Assembly (NCBI RefSeq): GCF_011082725.1
Contig: NZ_CP049715.1
Location: forward strand, 310,001 to 374,000
DNA from: Apibacter sp. B3706
GTDB lineage: Bacteria > Bacteroidota > Bacteroidia > Flavobacteriales > Weeksellaceae
Direction of reading: 5' to 3'
Length of the DNA: 64,000 nucleotides
Part shown: positions 16,334-25,373 of the stretch, piece after piece
How positions within the stretch are numbered: the stretch's first letter is position 1
How the letters are laid out: the number at the start of each line of letters is the position of its first letter
Program-made: the position numbers and the translations under genes
Notes under the pieces: model-generated
Seen by the model: the letters and a program-made list of their open reading frames with translations, nothing else
Databases searched by the model: none
What the model was told of the DNA's origin: nothing

Positions 16334-18139
16334 ATGAAACTATTTTATTCAATTATTGCCTTGTTTGTATGTTTAGTACTGGTTGCGCAGGAGAGTAAAG
16401 AACTTGAAGGAGTTGTAATTCAAGGGAAAACACTTTCCTTACCTTTTAACAAAACTTCACAAAATGTTCAGATAATTACGAAAGAACAAATCAAAGCTAT
16501 GCCTGCCTCCAGTATTGAAGAAGTTCTTTCTTATTATTCAGGAATAGATATAAGACAAAGGGGAGCGCATGGAGTACAAGCCGATGTTAGTATAAGAGGA
16601 AGTTCTTTTGAACAAGTATTAATTCTTATCAATGGAATACGCATGAATGATAGCCAAACCGGACATAATACCATGAATCTTCCGGTAGATTTAGCTTCCA
16701 TTGAACGAATTGAAATAGTTAAAGGTCCTGCAGCTCGTCGTTTTGGACAAAATGCATATGCCGGTGCTATTAATATTGTTACTCGTCCGTCTACCAAGAA
16801 TGATTTAACAATTTCAGGATCTTTAGGTGATTTTAATACGACATCTTTAGGTGCTTCATTAAATGTTTCAGGAAAAAAGTTTTCTCACTTTATTCAAGCA
16901 GAAACTTCACAATCTGATGGATATCGTTACAATACAGACTATCAAGTTAAAAATGTATGGTATCAGAATCAGTATAAATTAAACGGGGGAGAACTTCGTT
17001 TACAAGGAGGATTTATTGATAAAAAATTTGGAGCTAACGGATTTTATTCCTCCCCTTTAGCAAAAGATCAGTATGAAGCAATTCAAACTTCTTTGGTTAG
17101 CATTGGTTGGAATCAAAAATCAGGTAAATTCAAATGGGAATCCAATGCATATTGGAGAAGGTCTCAAGACGAATATATTTTCGAAAGACATAATCCCTCA
17201 AAATATAGAAACCTTCATATAGGTAATAATGCAGGAATCGAAGCCAATACAAACTATTCATCTTCTTTAGGAATCACCGGTGTTGGATTGGACTTTAGAA
17301 AGGAATATTTATCTTCCAATAATTTAGGAAAAAATCATCGGACAGTTTATTTTGCATTTTTGGAACATCGATTTATGTTTTTTAAAAACAGATTGGATAT
17401 TACTCCGGGAATTAGCTTTTCCGACTATTCGGATTTTGGGAATTTTTGGTATCCGGGAATTGATATTGGATACAGTATAAACCAACAAAATAAATTATTT
17501 GCTAATTTAGGAAAAACCTATAGAGTTCCTACGTATACAGATCTTAATTATACAGATCCGGTCACAGAAGGAAATACTAATTTAAAACCGGAGAATGCTT
17601 TGTCTTATGAATTGGGATATCGATTTAATCATAAAAACATAAAAACTACCATCAGCTTTTTTAGAAGGGAATCAAGAAAAAGTATAGATTGGACAAAAGA
17701 TAGTGAAGAAGGTAAATGGAAACCCGAAAATATTTCAAGAATAAATACGGATGGTGTAGAAGTTGATTTTAATTATTCTTTTACGGCACTCTTCATAAAA
17801 TCAATCAATTTAGGTTATACCTATTTGGATAAAAATTTAAAATATTCTGACCGAGCGTACTCTAGATATTCATTAGATAATTTAAGACATCAGTTGGTTG
17901 TTAAAGTAGAGCATAAACTCCTCAAGAATATATCCAATCAAATAATTTATAGATACAATGACAGAGTAAACTTAGATGATTACCATTTATTGGATGATCG
18001 TCTTATGTATCAAACCAATCATTTACAGTTATACATCCAAATGACCAATATACTCAATACTAAATATACCGAATCAAATTTGGTACCTATGCCGGGTAGA
18101 TGGATACAAGGAGGAGTAATTTTTAAGAATTTTTTATAA
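16334..18139 (+). CDS. TonB-dependent receptor (BtuB-like size)
   Basis: This 601-residue receptor has a short signal peptide (ending near LVLVAQ), a TonB-box-like start ELEGVVIQGK, and a plug with SIEEVLSYYSGIDIRQRGAHG, DVSIRGSSFEQVLILING and RIEIVKGPAARRFGQNAYAGAINIVT. The barrel ends in a short strand closing FKNFL. It lacks the N-terminal carboxypeptidase-like domain of the receptor at 755. Its size and plug resemble cobalamin or small-cofactor receptors, but no cobalamin riboswitch fits in the 116-bp upstream spacer. The divergent MocR regulator suggests induction by an amine, amino acid or B6-like compound; that is inference. It stands alone, with a strong hairpin after it. Confidence 0.9.
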   Translation: MKLFYSIIALFVCLVLVAQESKELEGVVIQGKTLSLPFNKTSQNVQIITKEQIKAMPASSIEEVLSYYSGIDIRQRGAHGVQADVSIRGSSFEQVLILINGIRMNDSQTGHNTMNLPVDLASIERIEIVKGPAARRFGQNAYAGAINIVTRPSTKNDLTISGSLGDFNTTSLGASLNVSGKKFSHFIQAETSQSDGYRYNTDYQVKNVWYQNQYKLNGGELRLQGGFIDKKFGANGFYSSPLAKDQYEAIQTSLVSIGWNQKSGKFKWESNAYWRRSQDEYIFERHNPSKYRNLHIGNNAGIEANTNYSSSLGITGVGLDFRKEYLSSNNLGKNHRTVYFAFLEHRFMFFKNRLDITPGISFSDYSDFGNFWYPGIDIGYSINQQNKLFANLGKTYRVPTYTDLNYTDPVTEGNTNLKPENALSYELGYRFNHKNIKTTISFFRRESRKSIDWTKDSEEGKWKPENISRINTDGVEVDFNYSFTALFIKSINLGYTYLDKNLKYSDRAYSRYSLDNLRHQLVVKVEHKLLKNISNQIIYRYNDRVNLDDYHLLDDRLMYQTNHLQLYIQMTNILNTKYTESNLVPMPGRWIQGGVIFKNFL

Positions 18140-18156
18140 AGTTTGTACATATATGT

Positions 18157-18191
18157 TAATAGCCATACATTTTAAAAATGTATGGCTATTA
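18157..18191. terminator. Bidirectional hairpin between the TonB receptor and cbpM
   Basis: A 17-bp perfect inverted repeat (TAATAGCCATACATTTT and its complement) with a one-base centre lies between convergent genes. Its A/T flanks on both sides suit termination in both directions. Confidence 0.75.
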
Positions 18192-18237
18192 TATTAATAA
18201 AGCTAAATTAAATTTTTAAATAACAGAATATTTTTAT

Positions 18238-18525
18238 TTATTCATAAAATTTAAGCCTGTTTTTAAGTTCGGTCATCTCAAGTTGTAGTTTACGTATTTT
18301 AAAAAGTAAATTTTTTACAGCATCAATTCCTGCAAGGTTTATATCCATGTCATAAAACATTCTGGAATAAGATTCCAAATCGGAAAGAATATCAAAAGGA
18401 ATGTATTTTATTTCCTCCTTTTGAACGGTATGGATAATACCCAAATTTTCTAAATCCTCAATAAATGATACATCTACATTATAATGTATGGAATATTCTT
18501 CTATAGTTATCAAATCATTTTTCAT
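18238..18525 (-). CDS. cbpM: Chaperone modulator CbpM
   Basis: This 95-residue protein has a MerR-like start (ITIEEYSIHYNVDVSFIEDLENLGII) followed by a long helix (VKNLLFKIRKLQLEMTELKNRLKFYE). This is the CbpM pattern. CbpM binds the J domain of CbpA and inhibits it. The gene starts 12 bp after the stop of the J-protein gene and is transcribed with it, which supports the assignment. Although the fold is MerR-like, it is a protein-binding adaptor rather than a typical DNA-binding regulator. Confidence 0.85.
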   Translation of the reverse strand: MKNDLITIEEYSIHYNVDVSFIEDLENLGIIHTVQKEEIKYIPFDILSDLESYSRMFYDMDINLAGIDAVKNLLFKIRKLQLEMTELKNRLKFYE

Positions 18526-18538
18526 GTATCAGATAATT

Positions 18539-19450
18539 TTATGATTCTGCTAATTGTTTAAATAAATTTTTTTGCTTTTCAGAAAGATGAGTAGGTATTT
18601 TTACTTGGTAAATCACGAATAAATCTCCATGTTCTCCCTCTTTTTTATACACAGGAAATCCTTTACCTTTCAATCGCACTTTAGTTCCATTTTGTGTACC
18701 CGGACTCACTTTGAGTTTAACTTTACCATCCAGAGTATCAACGGTTATTTCTCCCCCTAAAACAGCTGTATAAAGATCTACTTCTGCAGTAGTGGTTAAA
18801 TCATTATGTAACCTTTTAAATTTAGGATCTTCCAAAAGATTAAAAGTAATATATAAATCTCCGTTAGGCCCTCCGTTTGCACCCGGGCCCCCTTGACCTT
18901 TCAATTTTATTTGCTGACCATTAGAAATACCTGCAGGAATGGTAATACGTATTTGTTTACCGTTGACGTTAAGAGTCTGTTTATGTGTGGTTGCTGCGTC
19001 TCGCAAGGAAAGACGTAATTCTGTGGTATAATCTTGCCCTTTAAATTGAGAACTTCTTCGATGAGTTCTACCGGTTCTTCCACCAAAAAGATCACTAAAA
19101 AAATCAGAAAAACCTTCCGTACCAAAACCTTGGGAAAAACCTTCAAAAGGGTTACCGGAATTGTCATAATAGTATTGACCGCCACCGCCTCCTTGTTGTT
19201 GACGTGCTTGTTCAAATTGTTCTGCATGTTTCCAATTTTCGCCGTATTGATCATACTTCTTACGTTTTTCGGGATCGCCCAAAACTTCATTAGCTTCATT
19301 AATCTGCTGAAATTTTACATTAGCTTCTTTATCATTAGGATTTAAATCCGGATGGTACTTTCGGGCTAATTTTCGGTATGCCTTTTTGATATCATCCTGA
19401 GAAGCATTTTTACTTAATCCTAAAACTTTATAATAATCAATATATGCCAT
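18539..19450 (-). CDS. cbpA: J-domain co-chaperone CbpA (class II DnaJ)
   Basis: I place the start at the ATG 19448-19450, where [18 protein letters not shown] begins; a longer frame reaches 19528 but adds 26 residues with no family counterpart. The 303-residue product has a J domain (about 4-70, HPD motif in [11 protein letters not shown]), a G/F-rich linker ([15 protein letters not shown]), and two C-terminal beta domains ([37 protein letters not shown]). There is no zinc-finger block, so it is a CbpA-type rather than DnaJ-type partner of DnaK. It stimulates DnaK ATPase and delivers unfolded clients in the cytoplasm. cbpM follows 12 bp later. No CIRCE element is visible upstream. Confidence 0.93.
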   Translation of the reverse strand: MAYIDYYKVLGLSKNASQDDIKKAYRKLARKYHPDLNPNDKEANVKFQQINEANEVLGDPEKRKKYDQYGENWKHAEQFEQARQQQGGGGGQYYYDNSGNPFEGFSQGFGTEGFSDFFSDLFGGRTGRTHRRSSQFKGQDYTTELRLSLRDAATTHKQTLNVNGKQIRITIPAGISNGQQIKLKGQGGPGANGGPNGDLYITFNLLEDPKFKRLHNDLTTTAEVDLYTAVLGGEITVDTLDGKVKLKVSPGTQNGTKVRLKGKGFPVYKKEGEHGDLFVIYQVKIPTHLSEKQKNLFKQLAES

Positions 19451-19821
19451 ATAGTGTAAGTCAAATTTTTTATATTCGTGGAAATTTCGTGTATAATGTA
19501 TCGGTACAAATTCTAAACCAAAGTACACTTTGTCATATATTTATCTGATGTATGCAGTTTAACTTCACTATTGAAAACTTTTACTAAACTTATTATAAAT
19601 CTAACAGAATAAAAAATATTGTTAACTAAAACGGAGTCCCGCATTTGAAAAGATAAATAAGAGGTAAGAGGAAATGATCGATTAATGATATAAATTTTTG
19701 AATGTATGAATTTTCCTTTTTAATAAAGCTTAGCATATTTAAAAAAAATAAAACCATCTATACGAAGATAGATGGTTCCATTTTATAAAATAATTGATAT
19801 TATAAGATAAAAAACCTCAAA
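19451..19821. other. Intergenic region with one terminator
   Basis: These 371 bp separate the cbpA start from the aldehyde dehydrogenase stop. The only structure I see is the hairpin at 19752-19777. The remainder is AT-rich, has no convincing ORF or RNA gene, and has no exact TAnnTTTG box for cbpA. Confidence 0.6.
19752..19777 (-). terminator. Intrinsic terminator of the aldehyde dehydrogenase gene
   Basis: A 10-bp perfect stem (AACCATCTAT / ATAGATGGTT) with a 6-base loop is followed, reading the minus strand, by a U-rich run (TTATTTTTTTT). It lies 45 bp beyond the stop codon. Confidence 0.8.
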
Positions 19822-21441
19822 TTAGCTTAATCTTGAAGATTTACCACTCTTTATAACAGAGTCAATCAAATTGTCATTTGATTTAGTATCCTTGGTAGCT
19901 ACAACAGAGTCGATAGATAGGGCATATAATGCGTCAATGGTTGAGAGAGTACCTAAAGCTGAATTTTTTCTACCGTTAAAAGGAAGCGTATCAGGTCCAC
20001 GTTGACATTGAGCATTAATATTGATTCTACCTACTTGACAACATAGAGCATCAACAAGATAAGATACAGTATCTTCATCATTACTGAAGATGGCTGCTTG
20101 TTGTCCTTTAGTTGAATTGGTAATATAGCTAATCGGAGATTCAAGATCGTCAAAAGGAACTATCGGAATGATAGGAGCAAATTGCTCATTATTATATAAT
20201 AGATTCATTTTCTCATTAGCCGGATAAATTACGGTTGGGCTAACTAATGAATTTAAAATTTGTCCTCCTCCATTTTCTTTATTAATAATTTCACCGTTGT
20301 TTTCTAAAGCTTCATCAATACATTTTTGAACATATTGAGGTTTGTCCGGTTCTGCTAGCGGAGTAATGGTTACATTATCTTCCCATGGCATTCCCACTTT
20401 CAATTTAGATATTTCCTCAGTGAATTTTTTATTGAATTTATCAGCAATTGAAGAATGTACAAATAGTATTTTTAAAGCCGTACATCTTTGTCCGTTGAAA
20501 GAAAAAGTACCCAAAATAGCTTCTTTAACCGCTAAATCGATATCAGCAGTTTTGTCGATAATAGCCGCATTTTTGGCGTCTAATCCTAATACGGAATGAA
20601 GACTGTTTGCATTAGGATGTTCTTTAATCATTCCATTTACTACTTTACTGGATCCGATAAATGCTAATACATTAATTTTACCTGATTGCATTAAAGTAGG
20701 AATAACATCTTTACCTCTACCGTATAAAGTATTGATAACCCCTGCAGGAAAACATTCTTTAAATGCATTTAATAAAGGTTCAAACAATAATGTACCACGA
20801 CGCGGTGGTTTGAACAATACGGTGTTACCCATTAATAAAGCAGGTATCAAAGTCGCAAAAGTCTCATTTAACGGATAATTGTAAGGGCCCATACAAAGGA
20901 CAACTCCATAAGGAGATTTTTTAACCTGAGCAACCACCCCTTCATCTGTTTTTGTACGAGATGAATTTATATCTAATTCTTTCAGAGCCTCAATAGAACA
21001 TTTTATTGCATCAACCGTTCTATCGAATTCTTTTTCGGAGTCTTTATAGCTTTTACAAATTTCCCAAACTAGTAATTTTACTACTTTTTCTCTTTGCTCA
21101 ACCATTTTAACGATGAAATTTTCCATCGCAGAGATTCTTTGAGAAACAGACATAGACGGCCATTCTCCTCTTCCTCCGTTAAAAGCTTTTAAAGCAGCCT
21201 GTAAGGCTTTTTCAGCTTCTTTAGAAGTACAGATTGGATAGCTCCCTAATTTAGTTTGTACTAACTCATCTGTAGAGTTTGAACGGGTATAAATAGGAGA
21301 ATAAACTTCTTGAAATGGACCTTCCCATTCAATAAATTCTCCATCGATCAATACTCTTTTCTGAGAGATTTCGTTTTGAAGTCGAAAATGTTCAGGAATT
21401 TCATTTTCTTTTGGAAAAAAATTTATTAAGTTCTGATTCAT
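19822..21441 (-). CDS. Aldehyde dehydrogenase, GapN-like, with altered catalytic-Glu loop
   Basis: This 539-residue ALDH-superfamily protein resembles non-phosphorylating NADP-dependent glyceraldehyde-3-phosphate dehydrogenases: MGPYNYPLNETFATLIPALL, VLFKPP, FNGQRCTALK with the nucleophile Cys320, and ININAQCQRGPDTLPF near the end. GapN makes 3-phosphoglycerate and NADPH directly. The loop that is normally ELGGK reads GLDAK here (from residue 286). Residue 286 lies exactly 34 positions before the Cys, as in family members, so the general-base Glu is Gly. Either another residue replaces it or activity differs. It is monocistronic, with a -7 box at 21501 and a terminator downstream. Confidence 0.82.
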   Translation of the reverse strand: MNQNLINFFPKENEIPEHFRLQNEISQKRVLIDGEFIEWEGPFQEVYSPIYTRSNSTDELVQTKLGSYPICTSKEAEKALQAALKAFNGGRGEWPSMSVSQRISAMENFIVKMVEQREKVVKLLVWEICKSYKDSEKEFDRTVDAIKCSIEALKELDINSSRTKTDEGVVAQVKKSPYGVVLCMGPYNYPLNETFATLIPALLMGNTVLFKPPRRGTLLFEPLLNAFKECFPAGVINTLYGRGKDVIPTLMQSGKINVLAFIGSSKVVNGMIKEHPNANSLHSVLGLDAKNAAIIDKTADIDLAVKEAILGTFSFNGQRCTALKILFVHSSIADKFNKKFTEEISKLKVGMPWEDNVTITPLAEPDKPQYVQKCIDEALENNGEIINKENGGGQILNSLVSPTVIYPANEKMNLLYNNEQFAPIIPIVPFDDLESPISYITNSTKGQQAAIFSNDEDTVSYLVDALCCQVGRININAQCQRGPDTLPFNGRKNSALGTLSTIDALYALSIDSVVATKDTKSNDNLIDSVIKSGKSSRLS

Positions 21442-21793
21442 AATACTTAATTATATTTATTGAGCAAGAAAAAATTTACTTTCAAGCTAATTAGCGTTTG
21501 CAAAGATAATAAGTTTATTTTTTTTCGTCATGATTATTTTTAGATTCATATGAAAGAAATAAAATAAATATTGAAATTAAAAGAAACTTTATTTTCTAAA
21601 GTATTGATGGATAATTATATATAGTTAATTGAAACAAAAATATCTTTTAGCATATTTTAATTGTTTGTATCCAAAATTTATATTGGAAAGACGCAAAATT
21701 TTATGAAAATGAAAATATTTAAGATTTATGTAATTTATTTAATACAAAATTATTTGAAGATAAAATTACAATAGTATAAATAATTTAAAATAA
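21442..21793. other. Intergenic region, no gene seen
   Basis: These 352 AT-rich bp lie between the aldehyde dehydrogenase start and the APC permease stop. A -7 box is present at 21501-21508. No ORF, RNA gene or strong hairpin is evident, and no clear terminator for the permease was found. Confidence 0.55.
21501..21508 (-). promoter_or_regulatory. -7 box for the aldehyde dehydrogenase
   Basis: On the minus strand the sequence is TATCTTTG, an exact TAnnTTTG match about 60 bp before the ATG. No TTG is seen at 17-19 bp upstream. Confidence 0.45.
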
Positions 21794-23461
21794 TTAATGA
21801 TTATGAGAAGTTTGAATTAATTTTTCGAGTTTACTGTTTTTCCTTCCATATAAGAAGTAAATTGATAATCCGATCAATAGCCATAATATAAACATTCCCC
21901 AATTAGACCATCCTAATTCCGTCATTAAATATAAATTAAACAAAATACCGAGAATAGGTATTAGCGAAAATTTATATTTGAATGCACCTAAAGATAAACC
22001 GAACCAGATAATCCAAAAAATAGCTAATAAAGGTTTATCGGCAAGGATTTCCTTATAATTGGTTTGGGTTAAGAACAAAATGATAGCCAAACAAAAAGAC
22101 AAAGGAATTAAATATTGACCGTTGATATAAATTAATTTAAATTTAGCTTGATGAGAAAGACCTTTGTTATCTAAATATAAAACTCCGGAACAAACTAAAA
22201 TAAAAGCGAAAAAAGTTCCCACACTTGTCAAATCCACAACCAACTGCATATCCAGGAACATAGCAGGTATTCCCACAAAGAAACCCGCAATAATAGTTGC
22301 AAATCCGGGGGTATGATATTTTTTATGAATAGTACCAAAAGGCTTCCACAATAAACCGTCTCGACTCATGGTCATCCATATTCTCGGTTGTCCGATCTGG
22401 TAAACAAGAATAGCTCCTGTCATGGCAATTACTGCACTCACGGAAATGATTCCGGCTATAAAATTTATTCCTATTTTATTGAAAACATACGCCAACGGGT
22501 CATCAACACGTAATTCTTTATAATTAACCATACCGGTCAATATTAATGCTATTGAAGCATATAAAACGGTACAAATTATAATACAGTATAGCATGGCGCG
22601 TGGCAAATCCCTTTGTGGATTTTTAGCTTCTTCAGCTGTAGTTGATATAGAATCAAACCCGATAAAAGAAAAAAATACGGCAGCCACTCCTCCCATAACT
22701 CCTCCTAAACCATTAGGAAAGAAAGGCGACCAATTATCCGGTTTTATATAAAATACACCAATTAAAATAATACCTATGATTACAGATAATTTAATCCAAA
22801 CTAAAGCATTACTTACACGGGTAGATTCTTTAATTCCTACGTACGCCAGGGTGGTAACTAATAAAGTAATTAATCCCGCCGGTAAATTAAATATTATTTT
22901 TATGTTGGCAATTTCCGGAGCAGATTGATATATTTCCGATAATCTAAGATCATTTTGAGATAGACTTTGAGGATGTGCAAGATATTCAAGATAAGCTCTG
23001 TGAGCATTCCAATAATCAATGGAAAGCCAATCAGGCCAATGAAAGCCAAAACCTTGCAACATAGACACAAAATATCCCGACCAAGAGATTGCGATCACCA
23101 TGTTTGATACAGCATATTCAAGTATTAAAGCCCACCCGATAGTCCAAGCAAATATTTCACCTAAAGAAACATAAGCATAAGTATAAGCGCTACCGCTCAC
23201 CGGAATCATAGAAGCAAATTGCGCATAACATAATGCGGTAAAAATACAAGCAACAGCCACTAAGATAAAGAGTAATGAAATGGCGGGTCCTCCTTCATAA
23301 GAAGCTCTACCGATGGTACTGAAAATGCCGGCGCCTATAATCGCAGCAATTCCAAAAAAAGTTAAATCCTTTACAGTTAATACTCTGCTTAATTCAGATT
23401 TTTGGGTTGTATCCTGTAAATCAGAAATATTTTTTTTACGAAAAAATGTGTTAAAATTCAT
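21794..23461 (-). CDS. APC-family amino acid permease (cationic amino acid transporter-like)
   Basis: This 555-residue integral membrane protein has 12-14 predicted helices. The family landmarks are FFGIAAIIGAGIFSTIGRA in helix 1, GSAYTYAYVSLGEIFAWTIGW in helices 3-4, and FFSFIGFDSISTTAEEAKNPQRDLPRA in helix 6 and the following loop. These match CAT/YfnA-type permeases. It should import an amino acid by proton symport at the inner membrane; substrate choice cannot be read. An inserted loop of roughly 50 residues (around 145-195, DWLSIDYWNAHRAYLEYL) separates early helices. It is monocistronic with a -7 box at 23506. Confidence 0.9.
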   Translation of the reverse strand: MNFNTFFRKKNISDLQDTTQKSELSRVLTVKDLTFFGIAAIIGAGIFSTIGRASYEGGPAISLLFILVAVACIFTALCYAQFASMIPVSGSAYTYAYVSLGEIFAWTIGWALILEYAVSNMVIAISWSGYFVSMLQGFGFHWPDWLSIDYWNAHRAYLEYLAHPQSLSQNDLRLSEIYQSAPEIANIKIIFNLPAGLITLLVTTLAYVGIKESTRVSNALVWIKLSVIIGIILIGVFYIKPDNWSPFFPNGLGGVMGGVAAVFFSFIGFDSISTTAEEAKNPQRDLPRAMLYCIIICTVLYASIALILTGMVNYKELRVDDPLAYVFNKIGINFIAGIISVSAVIAMTGAILVYQIGQPRIWMTMSRDGLLWKPFGTIHKKYHTPGFATIIAGFFVGIPAMFLDMQLVVDLTSVGTFFAFILVCSGVLYLDNKGLSHQAKFKLIYINGQYLIPLSFCLAIILFLTQTNYKEILADKPLLAIFWIIWFGLSLGAFKYKFSLIPILGILFNLYLMTELGWSNWGMFILWLLIGLSIYFLYGRKNSKLEKLIQTSHNH

Positions 23462-23505
23462 TCCGGCTTTTTTGAATTTTTAAATAAGGGAAATGATATC
23501 AAGTG

Positions 23506-23513
23506 CAAAAGTA
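23506..23513 (-). promoter_or_regulatory. -7 box for the APC permease
   Basis: The minus strand reads TACTTTTG, an exact TAnnTTTG match, about 45 bp before the ATG. No TTG lies at the standard -33 spacing. Confidence 0.45.
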
Positions 23514-24100
23514 TAAATATCTTTTAATTCTTGTTTAAATATTGAAAAGTTTTTACAAATGTTCATAAAAAAATAATGATTTAGCTTGTTTAAAATTATC
23601 TCATTTATTATTAAAATAAATAGTAAATGAAACACATAGTAAATCCTCAGAAGTATATTTTTTTTAAAGAAATTATGAACAAATAATGAGTCGATATTTT
23701 GAAAGAAGTCTTACAATTGTTACCATAATAGTATCAATATTGTACTAAATTTTGTGGCAAAAAGAGTAGCGTTCTTACTTATAGTGAGAGGTTTTCATAT
23801 CCCTATTGACTTAGATAAACCCTTTTTTTATTCATTATGTCACTTTGGCAGATAGGTTAAATATTTAAAAATTTAAAAAAGTAAAGATTTTTTGGGAAAT
23901 TTATTTGGATACTTAATTTCATACAAAAGTTATATGGATTAAATTACTGAAAAGTCTCATTAATAAATTTAGAGTAAAAATTTTTTTGCAACAAATTAAG
24001 AGGATGATCTCGTTTAGCAATGGACGTTAATATCTAGATAATAGATATCAAAAAACATAAATTATTAGTAAAAAAAAAGTTTAGATTAGATAAATTAAAA

Positions 24101-24122
24101 CCTCAAAATTTAAATTTTGAGG
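24101..24122 (-). terminator. Palindromic terminator of the DUF4136 gene
   Basis: A perfect 11+11-bp palindrome of CCTCAAAATTT and its complement lies 22 bp beyond the stop codon. It is followed on the minus strand by TTTTAATTTATC. The stem is AT-rich but the position fits termination. Confidence 0.55.
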
Positions 24123-24143
24123 CTTTAGATGTATTTATTTTTT

Positions 24144-24677
24144 TTAATAATATGAGTTATTTTTCTTTTTAGGCGGATAATAATTAAATATTTTTTGAAT
24201 GGCTTTATTTATTTGTTCATCTTTATTTTTGATATTACCAACATCAAAACCGTCAACCATACCCTCCCAAACTAGAATATTTTTTTTAGAATCCACTAAA
24301 TGAAACGTTAGTTTTCCTTCACGAGTTTCATAAACTGTGCTGGAAGGAGCCCAATAATATCCCCATCCCCACGGGCCGTTCCAATATGGATCATTATCAA
24401 CGTTAATAACTTTTTTTGATGAAGCAAGAACATTTACGATCAAATCTCCGTTGGCACTTTCGGTTAATCCCTTGCTTTTTAATTGATTCTCTAAAGCACA
24501 GATGATACGACTTTTGTCAATATCATTCAATTTTAATTTATCGATACCCTGCTGATAAATGGTAAAAGATTTATAATTTGAAAAATCAACCGTTTTGTCA
24601 AAATCATAGGAAGTAGTTAATGCACAGCTGGAAAGTAAGATGCAAAAAGCAGTCATAACTAAAAGTTTTAATTTCAT
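24144..24677 (-). CDS. DUF4136 lipoprotein
   Basis: This 177-residue protein has a lipoprotein signal ending LLSSCALTTSYDFDKT (lipid Cys18). It then shows the DUF4136 pattern: YDFDKTVDFSNYKSF, GDLIVNVLAS, a Gly/Trp/Tyr-rich centre (NGPWGWGYYW) and REGKLTFHLVDSKKNILVWEG. DUF4136 proteins are envelope lipoproteins of unknown role, usually of the outer membrane. It stands alone with a terminator downstream. The Lys/Asn-rich tail (PPKKKNNSYY) is a local feature. Confidence 0.85.
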   Translation of the reverse strand: MKLKLLVMTAFCILLSSCALTTSYDFDKTVDFSNYKSFTIYQQGIDKLKLNDIDKSRIICALENQLKSKGLTESANGDLIVNVLASSKKVINVDNDPYWNGPWGWGYYWAPSSTVYETREGKLTFHLVDSKKNILVWEGMVDGFDVGNIKNKDEQINKAIQKIFNYYPPKKKNNSYY

Positions 24678-24929
24678 AGACCTTTATTTTTTTAATTAAT
24701 ATTTCAGAACTAAAAATTTTCTCATCTAATATTATACCAAAAATTATAAAAATTATAACCGAATTTGATATAAATGATTTCTTAAATTATTTCAGGCTAA
24801 TATCCAAGAGGATAACATAAAATTTATTGATTAAAAACTTGTAAATTTGGAAAATTAATGACAATTTAGAACATTAATTTGAACACTAAACTTAAAAGAA
24901 TAAACAGAACTAACTTGTAGTATAATTAT

Positions 24930-25373
24930 ATGAATAATAAGATAATAGCTATTGATTTTGATGGGACAATTGTAGAAGATAAATATCCGGAAATTGGTAA
25001 ACCGATGATTTTTGCTTTTGAAACAATGAAAAGACTTCAGAGCAGAGGTTTTCGTTTAATCCTTTGGACTTATAGACATGGTAAGAGATTAGAAGAAGCC
25101 GTAGAATTTTGTTATAAAAACGGAATTGAATTTTATGCAGTGAATTCAAGTTTTGAAGGGGAAATATTTGATAGAGAGACCCAAAGTAGAAAAATAAATG
25201 CCGATTATTTCATTGATGACAGGAATTTAGGTGGATTTCCCGGATGGGGAGAAGTTTATGAAATTATAAAAGAAAAGATAGAATTTGGCGTAGAGGGAAG
25301 ACAAGTATTGGCTTATTCAAAAAGAAAACATAAAAATAAGAGAGGTTTTTTTTCAAGAATTTTTAAATTATGA
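24930..25373 (+). CDS. Small HAD-superfamily hydrolase
   Basis: This 147-residue protein carries the HAD nucleophile motif DFDGT (residues 9-13) and a downstream acidic pair in ADYFIDDRNLGG. It has almost no cap domain. It resembles the short BT0820-like HAD group of Bacteroidota, whose physiological substrate is not known. A basic tail (RKHKNKRGFFSRIFK) ends the protein. Its stop overlaps the map start by 4 bp (ATGA), so both are co-transcribed and coupled. A phosphatase role is inferred from the motif. Confidence 0.82.
   Translation: MNNKIIAIDFDGTIVEDKYPEIGKPMIFAFETMKRLQSRGFRLILWTYRHGKRLEEAVEFCYKNGIEFYAVNSSFEGEIFDRETQSRKINADYFIDDRNLGGFPGWGEVYEIIKEKIEFGVEGRQVLAYSKRKHKNKRGFFSRIFKL

Larger units (their letters stand above)
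23462..24143. other. 682-bp gap with no convincing gene
   Basis: This is the longest gap in the window. It contains the permease -7 box (23506-23513) and the DUF4136 terminator (24101-24122). Between about 23705 and 23852 a roughly 50-codon open stretch on the plus strand (containing AKRVAFLLIVRGFHIP, stop TAG at 23850) is less AT-rich than its surroundings. It has no clear start or family match and may be a gene remnant or chance. I see no tRNA or repeat array. Confidence 0.5.

Noticed and set aside
18907-19345. Open frames on both strands overlapping cbpA
   Set aside because: They overlap the well-supported J-domain gene in other frames and have low-complexity, non-family sequences.
19451-19528. 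Longer N-terminus for the J-domain protein
   Set aside because: The extra 26 residues have no counterpart in CbpA proteins, while [12 protein letters not shown] at 19450 is the standard opening.
19451-19560. CIRCE heat-shock operator upstream of cbpA
   Set aside because: No TTAGCACTC-N9-GAGTGCTAA or close variant is present.
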